Assembly (NCBI GenBank): GCA_026987055.1
Contig: JALSNL010000392.1
Location: 1-8,367 of the forward strand
Source: Melioribacteraceae bacterium
Lineage (GTDB): Bacteria; Bacteroidota; Ignavibacteria; Ignavibacteriales; Melioribacteraceae
Length of the DNA stretch: 8,367 nt
Reading direction: 5' to 3'
Part shown: positions 1 through 7,959 of the stretch, one piece after another
Position numbering within the stretch: the first letter of the stretch is position 1
Layout: each line of letters starts with the position of its first letter
Notes under the pieces: model-generated
Seen by the model: only the letters and a program-made list of their open reading frames with translations
Told to the model about the DNA's origin: nothing
Database searches by the model: none
Made by a program: the position numbers and the translations under genes

Positions 1-375
1 TTTTACCGTTACAACATGCTGATTATGGTTAAGAGCATACATTATAGCACCATAATGAAGTTGATCTGGAAGTGCAACAAATACAATATTACGGTCTTCC
101 ATTTTATCAATCACTTGCTTATACAAATCAGGGAACATTGCCTCCTGAGATTCCGTTTTATAATCAGGATATGCATTAAAAGATTGTCCAGGGAATGCTT
201 CTTTTAACCTTTCGCTTTCGGCAATTACTTTTAACGGAGCTGTATTTAATGCACAAACATTAATTTGTTTAATTGCTCCTATTCTTTGTAAATAATAAAT
301 TGCCGGCATTATCTGAAGTTCGGTTATCATGCCACCGCCAACAATTGTAACATCTAAGGGTTTTACAATTCTCAT
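1..375 (-). CDS. Gfo/Idh/MocA-family NAD(P)-dependent oxidoreductase, N-terminal part (runs off the window)
   Basis: An open frame of 125 codons runs from an ATG at 375 to the window edge without a stop, so the C-terminal part is missing. The start of the protein is a Rossmann fold: strand VTIV followed by GGGM (residues 9-16), the dinucleotide-binding glycine turn. A second conserved block, VALPDQLHYGAIMYAL followed by HVVTVK at the edge, matches the family pattern in which a P-x-x-x-H segment is followed by the EKP-like motif. The final lysine (residue 125) would be the catalytic EKP lysine. Family members oxidise or reduce sugars, inositols and related polyols in the cytoplasm; the substrate cannot be told here. 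Between these blocks there is an insertion (about residues 64-95) longer than in the shortest family members. The gene starts 17 nt after the DeoR gene, so the two are probably co-transcribed. The Shine-Dalgarno is weak. Family assignment is firm; specificity is unknown. Confidence 0.85.
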   Translation of the reverse strand, partial: MRIVKPLDVTIVGGGMITELQIMPAIYYLQRIGAIKQINVCALNTAPLKVIAESERLKEAFPGQSFNAYPDYKTESQEAMFPDLYKQVIDKMEDRNIVFVALPDQLHYGAIMYALNHNQHVVTVK

Positions 376-392
376 AATTAATCCGTTTATTG

Positions 393-1151
393 TTATACTA
401 TTTTAAATTTAACTTTTAATTTTTTTAATTTACCAAGATATTTTGAACTTATATTCTTATCGGTAATTATCATGTTGACATCTTTTAATTTTCCTATGTA
501 ACCAATTGCTTTTTTACCGAATTTGGATGAATCGGCTATCAAAATTGTTTCCGATGCCGATTTTATCATTACCTGATTTAATTTAGCTTCTTCATAATTA
601 GCTGCTGTCAGCCCCTTATCAAAATCAACGCCATCAACACCAAGGAATAATTTATCTGCAACCGTATGGTTGAAAACGTTTTCTGCAAATCCACCGGACA
701 ACCCAAAAGTATAAAGGTTGAAAACACCTCCGGTTAAAATCAATTCATTATTGCTTCCAACTAATTCATTAGCAACATTTAAACCGTTAGTAATAATTTT
801 CAATCCCTTTCTAAACTTCAACCTTCTGGCAATGTGAATAGCCGTAAAACCGGAATCGAGAATAATAACATCGCCATCTTTAATTAAACTTTCTGCAAAT
901 TTTGCAATTCTTTCTTTTTCCTTTAAATGTATTTTCTCTTTTTCGCTTATCGATAAATCCATTTCTATTGTTTTGTTCAGTATTCCACCGCCGTGAACCC
1001 TTTTTAACACCCCTTCTTTTTCGAGTGCATCTAAATCCTTGCGTATTGTTACAGGAGAAGTTTTGAATTCACTACATAAATCTTGAATAAGCACTGTTTG
1101 TTCAACAAGAATTTTACGCTTTATTGCTTCTTTTCTTTCTGCGTTTAGCAT
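393..1151 (-). CDS. DeoR-family transcriptional repressor
   Basis: This 252-residue protein has the full length and layout of DeoR-type sugar repressors. Residues about 5-57 form the winged helix-turn-helix, with recognition segment SPVTIRKDLDALEKEG (32-47) and the wing signature RVHGGGI (51-57). The rest is the ISOCOT-fold effector domain, with conserved family blocks: LDSGFTA (98-104), LTGG (139-142), GVDG (171-174), NYEEA (185-189) and ADSSKFG (206-212). Such regulators usually bind a phosphorylated sugar intermediate, which releases them from direct-repeat operators, and they often control their own gene. The gene precedes the Gfo/Idh/MocA gene by 17 nt and follows the large secreted protein gene by 148 nt. 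It therefore probably heads its own transcription unit and may also control the upstream block. No strong Shine-Dalgarno precedes the ATG. The family is certain by motif; the effector is unknown. Confidence 0.93.
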   Translation of the reverse strand: MLNAERKEAIKRKILVEQTVLIQDLCSEFKTSPVTIRKDLDALEKEGVLKRVHGGGILNKTIEMDLSISEKEKIHLKEKERIAKFAESLIKDGDVIILDSGFTAIHIARRLKFRKGLKIITNGLNVANELVGSNNELILTGGVFNLYTFGLSGGFAENVFNHTVADKLFLGVDGVDFDKGLTAANYEEAKLNQVMIKSASETILIADSSKFGKKAIGYIGKLKDVNMIITDKNISSKYLGKLKKLKVKFKIV

Positions 1152-1299
1152 TGTTTTATTACTATTATTATTTGTTTTTGTTTGTTTTTGTTATTTTTTA
1201 TTTCTAAAATAATAATTTTTACAAATTAAAACAAACCGTAAAAAAGTTTTTAGGAATATTAGCATAGAAAGAATTAAATATAAAACCCCAAAAGAAAAG
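1152..1299 (-). promoter_or_regulatory. Intergenic region expected to hold the promoter of the DeoR/oxidoreductase unit
   Basis: This 148-nt gap is the longest in the window and separates two genes transcribed in the same direction. It is extremely A+T-rich. No clear sigma-70 hexamer pair stands out. The nearest thing to a Bacteroidota -7 box (TAnnTTTG) is TACGGTTTG on the minus strand at 1240-1232, with one extra spacer base and no matching upstream TTG at the usual distance. I also see no G+C-rich terminator hairpin after the stop at 1300. The call rests on position and on the repeat described separately. Confidence 0.4.
1171..1190. repeat. Tandem 10-bp direct repeat, candidate DeoR operator
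   Basis: The 10-mer TTTGTTTTTG occurs twice in tandem, 20 nt upstream of the repressor ATG at 1151. An inverted partial copy (GTTTGTTTT on the minus strand, 1236-1228) lies about 40 nt further upstream. DeoR-family proteins are known to bind T-rich direct repeats near their own promoters, so an autoregulatory operator is plausible. The region is low-complexity, and the same 9-mer also occurs at 2787-2795 inside a coding sequence, which weakens the case. Confidence 0.35.
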
Positions 1300-3921
1300 T
1301 TATTTTACAATAAAATTTTTAGAAGTTCGGATACCTGAAGTAAGATCACTAATTTCTATTTTCCAAGTTCCTTTCAAATCATTAAGTGCGGGGGAAATAT
1401 TTAAGCTGAATTTACCTTTATTAGTAGCATAATAATTGGTGTAAACAGTATTAAAATCTCCTAGAGCCGTAACTTTAATATACAATGGCTGTGTTCCATA
1501 AGTATTACCTTTACTATCAATAACAGAAATATTAATAGTTGCTTTTTTGCCTCTTTTAATATTGGCAGGAAGGTCAATATTTATTTTTGAAATTGCGTAA
1601 GGATATACAGCTATTATAGTACCATCAGCAGCATTTAGTTTCCGGATAAATTTATAAACTCCGTCTTCCTTCTTTGTTGGGATAATCGAATGTGTTCTTA
1701 CATCATAAAGTATTGGTGGTTCTTTACCTTCATAATTAAGTGACGATTCCACTACTTGTTTAACTCCTTTTGTGTGCATAGTTTTCCACTTTCCAAACCG
1801 GTCGTCGTAAGTACGCTTATCGTTAACCATAAAAATATATTTGACAGGTCCGTTTTTCAAAACATTAAAAATAACTTCCGAAGATTTTGAATTGATATAC
1901 TTTTTAACTTTTGAATCCAAATTATCTCTGAGTGCGTTACTATACTTCGTCATCAGTATTTTATCTTCATCGGCAGTAACACCTTTGCCTTGCAATATCA
2001 AATCGGCTAATTGCTTTTTACGATGGTTTAAATTAAAATCAATTTTATAATCTACATGTAAATCCGCACGTAAATAATTATCCGCTACAACAATTCCTCC
2101 CCTTTTTTCAAATGCTTTAATTTTTTCATAAACCGAACGTGTTAATGTTTCGGTTTGATGTAAAAACAAAATATCATATTGCTCTAAACCGTATTTTGTA
2201 ATGGTTTCATCGTAAATTATTTCGGTTGGTATATGAGCCATCATCAACAATGAATAGAACGGAAAAATTGATTTATTCGGAAATTCACCGCGGTCAACTT
2301 CAGAATATAAAAAAGAAGCGGCTGAAACTAACATTGCAGCTTTGTGTTGAGTACGTTTCATTTTTAGAATAAACGGACCATAAGGTTTATAAATATTTTC
2401 CGACATCCAAGTCATGGCTTCAAAAGTTTTATTATCCCTGTGAAACGAGTCTATATCAATTGTGGGTAAAAATGTTCCGGGAATATAATTAAGAAGTGCA
2501 TCCGGTCTATATGAAAGAGCTAACCAATTATTTTCTTTGAAAACATCAACGGGAATTATAACCGTACCGCTATCGGTTGGTGCCAACCAATTTTCATACT
2601 CCCACAATGTAACACTTGGAATTATTTTTTTGTTTTCCGGCTTTGCCGCAGTAAGCATTAACTCTATATACCCCATATATTTGGGATCGGGATGAGTATA
2701 GATCCAAGTGCTGATTCCTTCCAAACTTTCTTTACGTCCGTAAACAGGTGCTAACCGTAACGGATCGTTCCACGTCATTACATCGGGTTTGTTTTCTTTT
2801 ATTATTTTTGCAATGCTCCGGTTAAGCGGTACATCACCAAGACCTTTTTTCCACCACCACATATAATATTTGTAGAAAGGATTATCATCCTCAATAATTC
2901 CATTTACCGGAAGTGTTTTTACAAAATTGGCAGGTAAACCAAGTTCTTTAACATCCGATTCTGTTTTAGGTGGATTTAACGGATTTACATCGTACTTGTA
3001 TAAATCCAAACCTGTTTCTTTTTTCATCAAGTTTGTACAATTATCGGAAAAACAAGGAATAGCGATATATTCGGAATTTATTAACACATCATTAAGGGAA
3101 GGATATTTTTTAAATAAATTCATTGCCGATTGAGTTATGTTCTTACTGTATTCCATTACATAAGGTTCTCTCAGGCATATTTCTTCCGTCCACATACCAT
3201 CAATACTTTGTTTGCCCATACTCTTTCTGTGTGTGGCGTTAACCTCGGGATGTCCTTTATAACGTTTCGGATTGAACGTCCAGAAATACATTCCAACATT
3301 TACTTTTTTTCTGATTGCATCTTCAAAAATTCTATTGTATATGGAAACAGTAGAATCGGATTTATTGAGTGGCCATTCAATATCTCCAATCTGAACTTCG
3401 TTAAAACCATGATTTATTGCCCAATCCATCAGATGTGCATTGTTACCCCACAAAAAGACAGGAAATCTTTGGTTGTTTGGAGGTTGACTTATGTATAAAT
3501 TATATTTGTGTTCAATAGTCTTTTTTTGCGAAACAGCAGTAACTTCCAAATAATATGCCCCTTCTTTTAATAAGGAACATTTTAGTTTATAATCAACTAA
3601 TTTAAATTCATCTTTTTTTAAGGATATGGTTTTTACCAGTTCAGGTAAGAGAGTCAATGTTTCTTGCGAATATTTATATCCTGAATAATCGGCTAATTTT
3701 GTTATATCGGGATTAGTCGGGTGAATTGAAATTGTAATATTTATATTATCTATTTTAGAACTTGATGTGTTGACAATTTTTGCTGTTAGAGTAATATTTT
3801 CGTTTCTATAAAAGTTATGTCGCTGATTAATTACGGAAACATTTATTCCGTTAAATGAATAAAGCGTACCAGTAATCAAAAAATTTAAGAATGAAAGAAA
3901 TAAGAAAATGTATTTTTTCAT
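1300..3921 (-). CDS. Large secreted protein, probable TIM-barrel glycoside hydrolase (clan GH-A/GH42-like) with beta-sandwich domains
   Basis: The 873-residue protein starts with a signal peptide (KK, then a hydrophobic run to about residue 22). Residues about 25-145 look like an Ig/NEW3-type beta-sandwich. From about 153 a barrel begins, with FPVFLWGNN and then GFNEVQIGDIEWP (172-184), resembling the first strand and 'GFN-x-V' segment of clan GH-A beta-galactosidase-like enzymes. Aromatic-rich segments follow (WWWKKG, TWNDP, STWIYTHPDPKY). Possible catalytic acids, by pattern only, are E284 in INSEY and E441 or E443 in TLWEYENW. Residues about 525-640 (AAMLVSAAS, YDILFLHQTETLT, GGIVVADNYLRAD) resemble the flavodoxin/GATase-like domain that follows the barrel in GH42. 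The last ~90 residues form another beta-sandwich. I recognise no exact family. It follows the CocE-type gene by 47 nt. The likely role is extracellular or periplasmic glycan cleavage; loss of catalysis cannot be excluded. Confidence 0.55.
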   Translation of the reverse strand: MKKYIFLFLSFLNFLITGTLYSFNGINVSVINQRHNFYRNENITLTAKIVNTSSSKIDNINITISIHPTNPDITKLADYSGYKYSQETLTLLPELVKTISLKKDEFKLVDYKLKCSLLKEGAYYLEVTAVSQKKTIEHKYNLYISQPPNNQRFPVFLWGNNAHLMDWAINHGFNEVQIGDIEWPLNKSDSTVSIYNRIFEDAIRKKVNVGMYFWTFNPKRYKGHPEVNATHRKSMGKQSIDGMWTEEICLREPYVMEYSKNITQSAMNLFKKYPSLNDVLINSEYIAIPCFSDNCTNLMKKETGLDLYKYDVNPLNPPKTESDVKELGLPANFVKTLPVNGIIEDDNPFYKYYMWWWKKGLGDVPLNRSIAKIIKENKPDVMTWNDPLRLAPVYGRKESLEGISTWIYTHPDPKYMGYIELMLTAAKPENKKIIPSVTLWEYENWLAPTDSGTVIIPVDVFKENNWLALSYRPDALLNYIPGTFLPTIDIDSFHRDNKTFEAMTWMSENIYKPYGPFILKMKRTQHKAAMLVSAASFLYSEVDRGEFPNKSIFPFYSLLMMAHIPTEIIYDETITKYGLEQYDILFLHQTETLTRSVYEKIKAFEKRGGIVVADNYLRADLHVDYKIDFNLNHRKKQLADLILQGKGVTADEDKILMTKYSNALRDNLDSKVKKYINSKSSEVIFNVLKNGPVKYIFMVNDKRTYDDRFGKWKTMHTKGVKQVVESSLNYEGKEPPILYDVRTHSIIPTKKEDGVYKFIRKLNAADGTIIAVYPYAISKINIDLPANIKRGKKATINISVIDSKGNTYGTQPLYIKVTALGDFNTVYTNYYATNKGKFSLNISPALNDLKGTWKIEISDLTSGIRTSKNFIVK

Positions 3922-3925
3922 AAAG

Positions 3926-3930
3926 TCCTC
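3926..3930 (-). promoter_or_regulatory. Shine-Dalgarno sequence of the large secreted protein gene
   Basis: On the minus strand GAGGA lies 4 nt before the ATG at 3921. It supports this start, which also gives a canonical signal peptide. It is the best ribosome-binding site in the window; the other genes have weak or no such sequence. Confidence 0.6.
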
Positions 3931-3936
3931 AAAGTA

Positions 3937-3955
3937 TATGTAGTATATTTACATA
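3937..3955. repeat. Short inverted repeat TATGTA-N7-TACATA
   Basis: Two exact 6-bp arms are separated by 7 nt in the 47-nt gap between the CocE-type gene and the large secreted protein gene. This could be an operator or a weak mRNA hairpin. It is A+T-rich and lacks a T-tract, so chance is a serious alternative and it is not a convincing terminator. Confidence 0.25.
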
Positions 3956-3968
3956 ACATTGCAATCTG

Positions 3969-5858
3969 CTAATCGTTTTCTGTTTTAATCATCACGGGAA
4001 ATTTTATATGTGAAGGATATTTTATAGAATGATGAATAGTGTTGTGTGCTACAATCCATTTGTTTTCATCAAAGTTGTTTCCACCTGTGTTTAAGTTTCG
4101 GTCAAACCTTGGGAAATTACTGCTTGATATTTCTATCCTAATACGATGCCCTGGGGCAAAATAATTACTTGTGGACATTGGGCTAACCTGAACTTTATAA
4201 ACATTACCTTGCTCCATAAATACTTCTTTATCGTACCCTTCACGATAACGCACGCGTTGAATTGTCTCGTCAAGGTTATAGGCTGTGCCGTCAGGGTAAA
4301 CGTCAATAAGCTTAACCGTAATATCGGTATCTTTAACATCCGAAGAAAGATAGATAACAGGTTCAATTGTGCCTGTTATTTCAACTCCGTCTTTAAGTTT
4401 TTCGGAAGAGTAAACAAGAATATCGTTACGAACTTCATTTGTACTTTGGTCAAAAGCACCTCCTTCAACCGATTCACCCATACAACAAAAATTTCCACCT
4501 ATGGTAGGTATTGGATGCTCAGGGTCATAAACAAAAGAATCAGGTAAATCTTTTTCGGATGTTTTAATTGAAAGTTTTCCGTCTCCGTTAATACTATTGG
4601 CACTACCGTTGCTTTGCAAATAATAATTTACTATTGTTACATTTTTAGGTGGCCAAGTTTCCGATACATTCCACTTATTGGCTCCCATTGTATAGTATTG
4701 AACTCTTGGAGTTGTTTTTGTTATATTATTTTTCTTTCCCTTTAACCAATAATCAAACCAACCGTATATTAAACCTTTATAATCTAACCGTGCATCACCA
4801 ATATTGCGTTGTCCAACAATTGTTTCCTCTGTAGCAAGTTCGTATCTGCAATGAAGTGTTGGGGCAATAACAAGAAATTGATTATCGGCAATCTCTTTGG
4901 GAGCTACTTCCCTTACATGATTAAAGGTTGCTAAATTTGGTCCTGTTGAAATATCGTACCAAGTAACAAACCATATACTTGGAGTTTTGAACGACATATC
5001 ATCATGATAAAGTCCATCTTTGTACCATTTGGAATCGTTTGGCTTGCGTCTAACAAGTTCATCATAAATTCCCTTTGGTCCATCAACACTTTTTATAATA
5101 TCGGCAACAGGTAAATATTTGTACGCCTGTTCCCAATTAACATCAGGACGATGCGGAGCTAAATCGAAAGAGCGCGATATTCGTACTAAATCTTCCTGCG
5201 ATAAATTAGAGGGAAATGTAGGACGGGCAACATCATTTTCGTTATAATAAAGCCATCTGGAATAAAATAATTGAATAGCTCCGCCTCGGTATAAGTTACC
5301 TTGCTCATAAAAATTACCAACGCGACCCACACCTGCACCGTAACTCATGGGTACAATTGCTTTAAGTGCAGGATGCCCTTTTGCAGCTACAGCCATTTGC
5401 CATTCGGCAGAAGAGGAACACCCAAACAACCCTACATTTCCGTTTGACCACTTTTGCTTCGATAACCATGTTAATGCATCTAATCCATCGGTAAGCGGAG
5501 TTCCGAGTATTTCCCATTTACCTTCCGAGAAAAATTTACCCCTTTCGTTTTGGAGTACGTAGGCATAACCTCTTTTTACAGCTTCGTAAGCTTCAAGATA
5601 TCTTTCCTCTTTAAATTCACCTCCTCGCCAAGCATTTATATTGTAAGGTGTACGTACAAAAATGATTGGAACAGGCTCATCTGTTTTGGGGCGATAAATA
5701 TCCGTTGCTAATCTTATTCCGTCACGCATCGGCACCATAACCTTTTGCTCAATTACTGCTATGGAATCAAGTTTTTTAACAATATCCGTTTGAGCAAATG
5801 CCGTACTTATTTCCAGCAACGATAGAATTGTAACTACAAAAAATAATTTTAATTTCAT
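3969..5858 (-). CDS. Secreted CocE/NonD-family serine hydrolase (X-Pro dipeptidyl-peptidase S15 type)
   Basis: The 629-residue protein has a signal peptide ending near AFA|QT (residue 23), so it is exported. The alpha/beta-hydrolase domain opens with [16 protein letters not shown] (42-57) and RTPYN (69-73), where Y72 matches the oxyanion-hole tyrosine of cocaine esterase. The nucleophile elbow is GLFGCSSSA with S148 as the likely nucleophile. The acid is D302 in WYD and the base is H336 in IAPTLHC, giving a complete Ser-Asp-His triad. The C-terminal ~150 residues are the family's jelly-roll domain, with conserved [39 protein letters not shown] and a final IHH segment. Length is typical. Members cleave esters, amides or X-Pro peptides. 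The elbow (GCSSSA instead of the common GxSYxG) and HC instead of HG after the base are unusual. Substrate unknown; an esterase acting beside the putative glycosidase fits the context. Confidence 0.9.
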   Translation of the reverse strand: MKLKLFFVVTILSLLEISTAFAQTDIVKKLDSIAVIEQKVMVPMRDGIRLATDIYRPKTDEPVPIIFVRTPYNINAWRGGEFKEERYLEAYEAVKRGYAYVLQNERGKFFSEGKWEILGTPLTDGLDALTWLSKQKWSNGNVGLFGCSSSAEWQMAVAAKGHPALKAIVPMSYGAGVGRVGNFYEQGNLYRGGAIQLFYSRWLYYNENDVARPTFPSNLSQEDLVRISRSFDLAPHRPDVNWEQAYKYLPVADIIKSVDGPKGIYDELVRRKPNDSKWYKDGLYHDDMSFKTPSIWFVTWYDISTGPNLATFNHVREVAPKEIADNQFLVIAPTLHCRYELATEETIVGQRNIGDARLDYKGLIYGWFDYWLKGKKNNITKTTPRVQYYTMGANKWNVSETWPPKNVTIVNYYLQSNGSANSINGDGKLSIKTSEKDLPDSFVYDPEHPIPTIGGNFCCMGESVEGGAFDQSTNEVRNDILVYSSEKLKDGVEITGTIEPVIYLSSDVKDTDITVKLIDVYPDGTAYNLDETIQRVRYREGYDKEVFMEQGNVYKVQVSPMSTSNYFAPGHRIRIEISSSNFPRFDRNLNTGGNNFDENKWIVAHNTIHHSIKYPSHIKFPVMIKTEND

Positions 5859-5914
5859 GGTTTCTCTTTTTTATTACTGATAATACTTTAAAATTTAATT
5901 TTTTATGATCTAAT

Positions 5915-6823
5915 TTATTTTAATAAAATACTCGGTTTTCTGTTTTTTGCCCAAATTGTAATAATACCTCCAACAATTATTAATGTTCCGGCAATCCATT
6001 GAAAGAGTGAAAGTTTTTCTCCGTATAGCAAGTATGATAATATTGCAGTAAAAAAAGCTGAGAAGAGACTTACACTATATGAAATTGTAACCCCAATATG
6101 GCGCAATGCTACATAAAATAAAACATGAGCAACATTAATACCTATAAATGCAGAAACAGCTATTAGTAACAAAATATTTATTGGAGTTTCATTTATTTTT
6201 GAAGGTTCACCTAATATAAACATAAGTGATATTGTTCCAATTGCAGTGTAAAACGCAATAATGGAAAAAGAGACAATTGCATTTGTTTCATTAAAATATT
6301 TTTTTACTGCCAAACCGTAAGATGCCATAAATAAACTGCTGATAAGGACAAGGATAACTCCGAAAAAGGTACCTGATAATGAAATATTATTTCCATAATA
6401 ACTAAGTCCTACAAAGCCCATAATTGCAACGAACAATCCAAACCAAAACATTTTACTTTTCATTAAATGGCGTTCGTCAACAAAAATAATAAATGAACCG
6501 GCAATAGACCAAATAACTGTTCCTTTTATTAGGAATCCAATTAATCCGGGGTCAATAAAATATGGAGACCAAGCCCAAGCTATTTGCTGAGCAAAATTAA
6601 AAAATGCCGGTATTAATGCTACTTTCCAAAGATGCTTTGAATATTTATTATTACGATAATAATATATTACAACAGGAAGCATTACAAAAAAGACCACAGT
6701 ATAACGATACCCATTAACAGTCCATGCATCCAAATATGGTGTAAAATATTTTAGAAATAAAGGAACCGTAGAAGAACAAAAGACCGATAATAAAAGAGCA
6801 ATAATTGAGTTTTTATTTTGCAT
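5915..6823 (-). CDS. EamA/DMT-superfamily inner-membrane transporter
   Basis: The 302-residue protein shows about ten hydrophobic helices, in two EamA repeats (roughly residues 6-140 and 152-291), the standard length and architecture of drug/metabolite transporters. The second repeat ends in the typical SYLLYGEKLSLFQWIAGT segment (263-280; conserved glutamate at 269), followed by a glycine-rich last helix and a short basic tail (KNRK). Such proteins move small metabolites such as amino acids, nucleotide sugars or other solutes across the inner membrane. Direction and substrate cannot be read from the sequence. It lies 72 nt after the aldo/keto reductase gene and 56 nt before the CocE-type gene, all in the same direction. 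No Shine-Dalgarno is visible before the ATG. Confidence 0.9.
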   Translation of the reverse strand: MQNKNSIIALLLSVFCSSTVPLFLKYFTPYLDAWTVNGYRYTVVFFVMLPVVIYYYRNNKYSKHLWKVALIPAFFNFAQQIAWAWSPYFIDPGLIGFLIKGTVIWSIAGSFIIFVDERHLMKSKMFWFGLFVAIMGFVGLSYYGNNISLSGTFFGVILVLISSLFMASYGLAVKKYFNETNAIVSFSIIAFYTAIGTISLMFILGEPSKINETPINILLLIAVSAFIGINVAHVLFYVALRHIGVTISYSVSLFSAFFTAILSYLLYGEKLSLFQWIAGTLIIVGGIITIWAKNRKPSILLK

Positions 6824-6858
6824 AGGTTAATAGTTTAATATGTAATAAATAGCGTAAT

Positions 6859-6897
6859 AAAAAAAAATTATTTGCTCGGCAATTATAACTTTTTTTT
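6859..6897 (-). terminator. Weak terminator-like element after the aldo/keto reductase gene
   Basis: Just past the stop codon at 6896, the minus strand carries a short stem TTGC-CGA-GCAA (6882-6872), then four bases and a run of nine T (6867-6859). An A-tract (6897-6890) on the other side could pair with this T run to lengthen the stem. The 4-bp core is short, so termination would be partial at best. It may reduce expression of the genes downstream. Confidence 0.3.
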
Positions 6898-7957
6898 ACA
6901 AAAGTTTTTCTATTTCTTTAATATGTTCTTCGTTAAGTTTTATTTTACCACCTTTTGCATTTTCTTTTAACTGCTCAGGCGTTGAACTTGCAACTATCAT
7001 TGAACCCATTGCCTGAAGCGTTAACATATATGCAATAGTTTGTGTTTGCAAAGTCATATCATACTTATGGGCAACGTCTGCCAAACTTTTTAGTTTATCT
7101 TGAATTTCAGATGTTAGTTCCGTATCCAAAACATTTTCGTCAAAAAGTCTGTCACCTTTCCCAACTTTAGATTTATCAAGATAACGTTCCGTTAGTAGTC
7201 CTTGTCTGAGCGGACCCCAAGGAATAAATGAGATTTTATTTTCTACACAATATTCTAATACACCTTTGAAATCTTCAGATTCTTTGTGTAAAATATCATA
7301 TCTGTTTTGTACTACTTGAATTTTTGAACGCTTAAATAAATCGGAATATTTTTTATAAAGTTCAATATTTTCAACAGTAAAATTAGAAACACCAAAGTAG
7401 CGTATTAAATCTTGAGAAATTAAATCTTCAATAGCCATAAGGCTTTCTTCAACCGGAGTGTCATTTTCATAAGCATGAAAAAACATTATATCGATATAAT
7501 CTGTTTGCAAGCGTTCAAGTGAAGCATAAGTTGATTCTAAAATATTTGTCCTTGATAAACCGCAATGATTTGGTGTAGCTCCGTCTGTTGCACCAAATAA
7601 TTTTGTAGCTACTACAACAGAGTTTCGCATTCCAGAATTAGCTTTTATCCACTCTCCTATTACACGTTCCGAGTTACCGCTTGAATTATTATACCTGTTT
7701 GCAGTATCCCAAAAAGTAACACCTTCAATTATTGCAGCATCTAAAATTTTTAATCCGGATTCTTTATCAACACGTGCACCGTCACCTGTTTCAGGTATTC
7801 CGAATTTCCATGTGCCTAAACCTACATTTGAAATACGTAATCCGCTACTGCCTAAAATACGGTATGGCATTCCGTTAAAATTATCGTAAGTAAAATCAAG
7901 CCCAATTGTTTTAGGATTTGGTTTTAGATAGTTTTGTTCTTTTCGTTTAGTAAACAT
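6896..7957 (-). CDS. Aldo/keto reductase
   Basis: The 353-residue protein is a cytoplasmic NAD(P)H-dependent (beta/alpha)8 reductase or dehydrogenase of carbonyl compounds and sugars. The opening RILGSSGLRISNVGLGTW (33-50) is the family start. The catalytic tetrad is complete: D84 and Y89 in FWDTANRY, K119 in ATKL, and H161 in MFFHAYEND. Other family marks are GVSNF (189-193), VQNRYD (216-221), and PWGPLRQGLL (246-255), typical of the branch that includes potassium-channel beta subunit-like proteins. About 29 residues precede the usual family start, and a second in-frame ATG lies at residue 30. The ATG at 7957 is preferred because it sits 2 nt after the stop of the M20 gene and has GGA upstream, which points to translational coupling. 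The substrate is unknown; a sugar or a product of the neighbouring hydrolases is possible. Confidence 0.92.
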   Translation of the reverse strand: MFTKRKEQNYLKPNPKTIGLDFTYDNFNGMPYRILGSSGLRISNVGLGTWKFGIPETGDGARVDKESGLKILDAAIIEGVTFWDTANRYNNSSGNSERVIGEWIKANSGMRNSVVVATKLFGATDGATPNHCGLSRTNILESTYASLERLQTDYIDIMFFHAYENDTPVEESLMAIEDLISQDLIRYFGVSNFTVENIELYKKYSDLFKRSKIQVVQNRYDILHKESEDFKGVLEYCVENKISFIPWGPLRQGLLTERYLDKSKVGKGDRLFDENVLDTELTSEIQDKLKSLADVAHKYDMTLQTQTIAYMLTLQAMGSMIVASSTPEQLKENAKGGKIKLNEEHIKEIEKLL

Positions 7958-7959
7958 TT

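Noticed and set aside
16..207. A plus-strand open frame of 63 codons
   Set aside because: It lies opposite the Gfo/Idh/MocA gene, which has clear family motifs; the plus-strand product has no recognisable feature.
1240..1299. A terminator after the large secreted protein gene
   Set aside because: Only A/T pairings are available there and no stable stem followed by a T-tract could be found.
3130..3498. A plus-strand open frame of 122 codons
   Set aside because: It is antisense to the large secreted protein gene, has no Shine-Dalgarno and its translation resembles no known domain.
4146..4547. A plus-strand open frame of 133 codons
   Set aside because: It is antisense to the conserved jelly-roll region of the CocE-type gene, whose sequence constraints explain the open frame.
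5859..5914. A promoter or terminator between the transporter and CocE-type genes
   Set aside because: The 56 nt are A/T-rich with no hexamer pair, hairpin or repeat that stands out.
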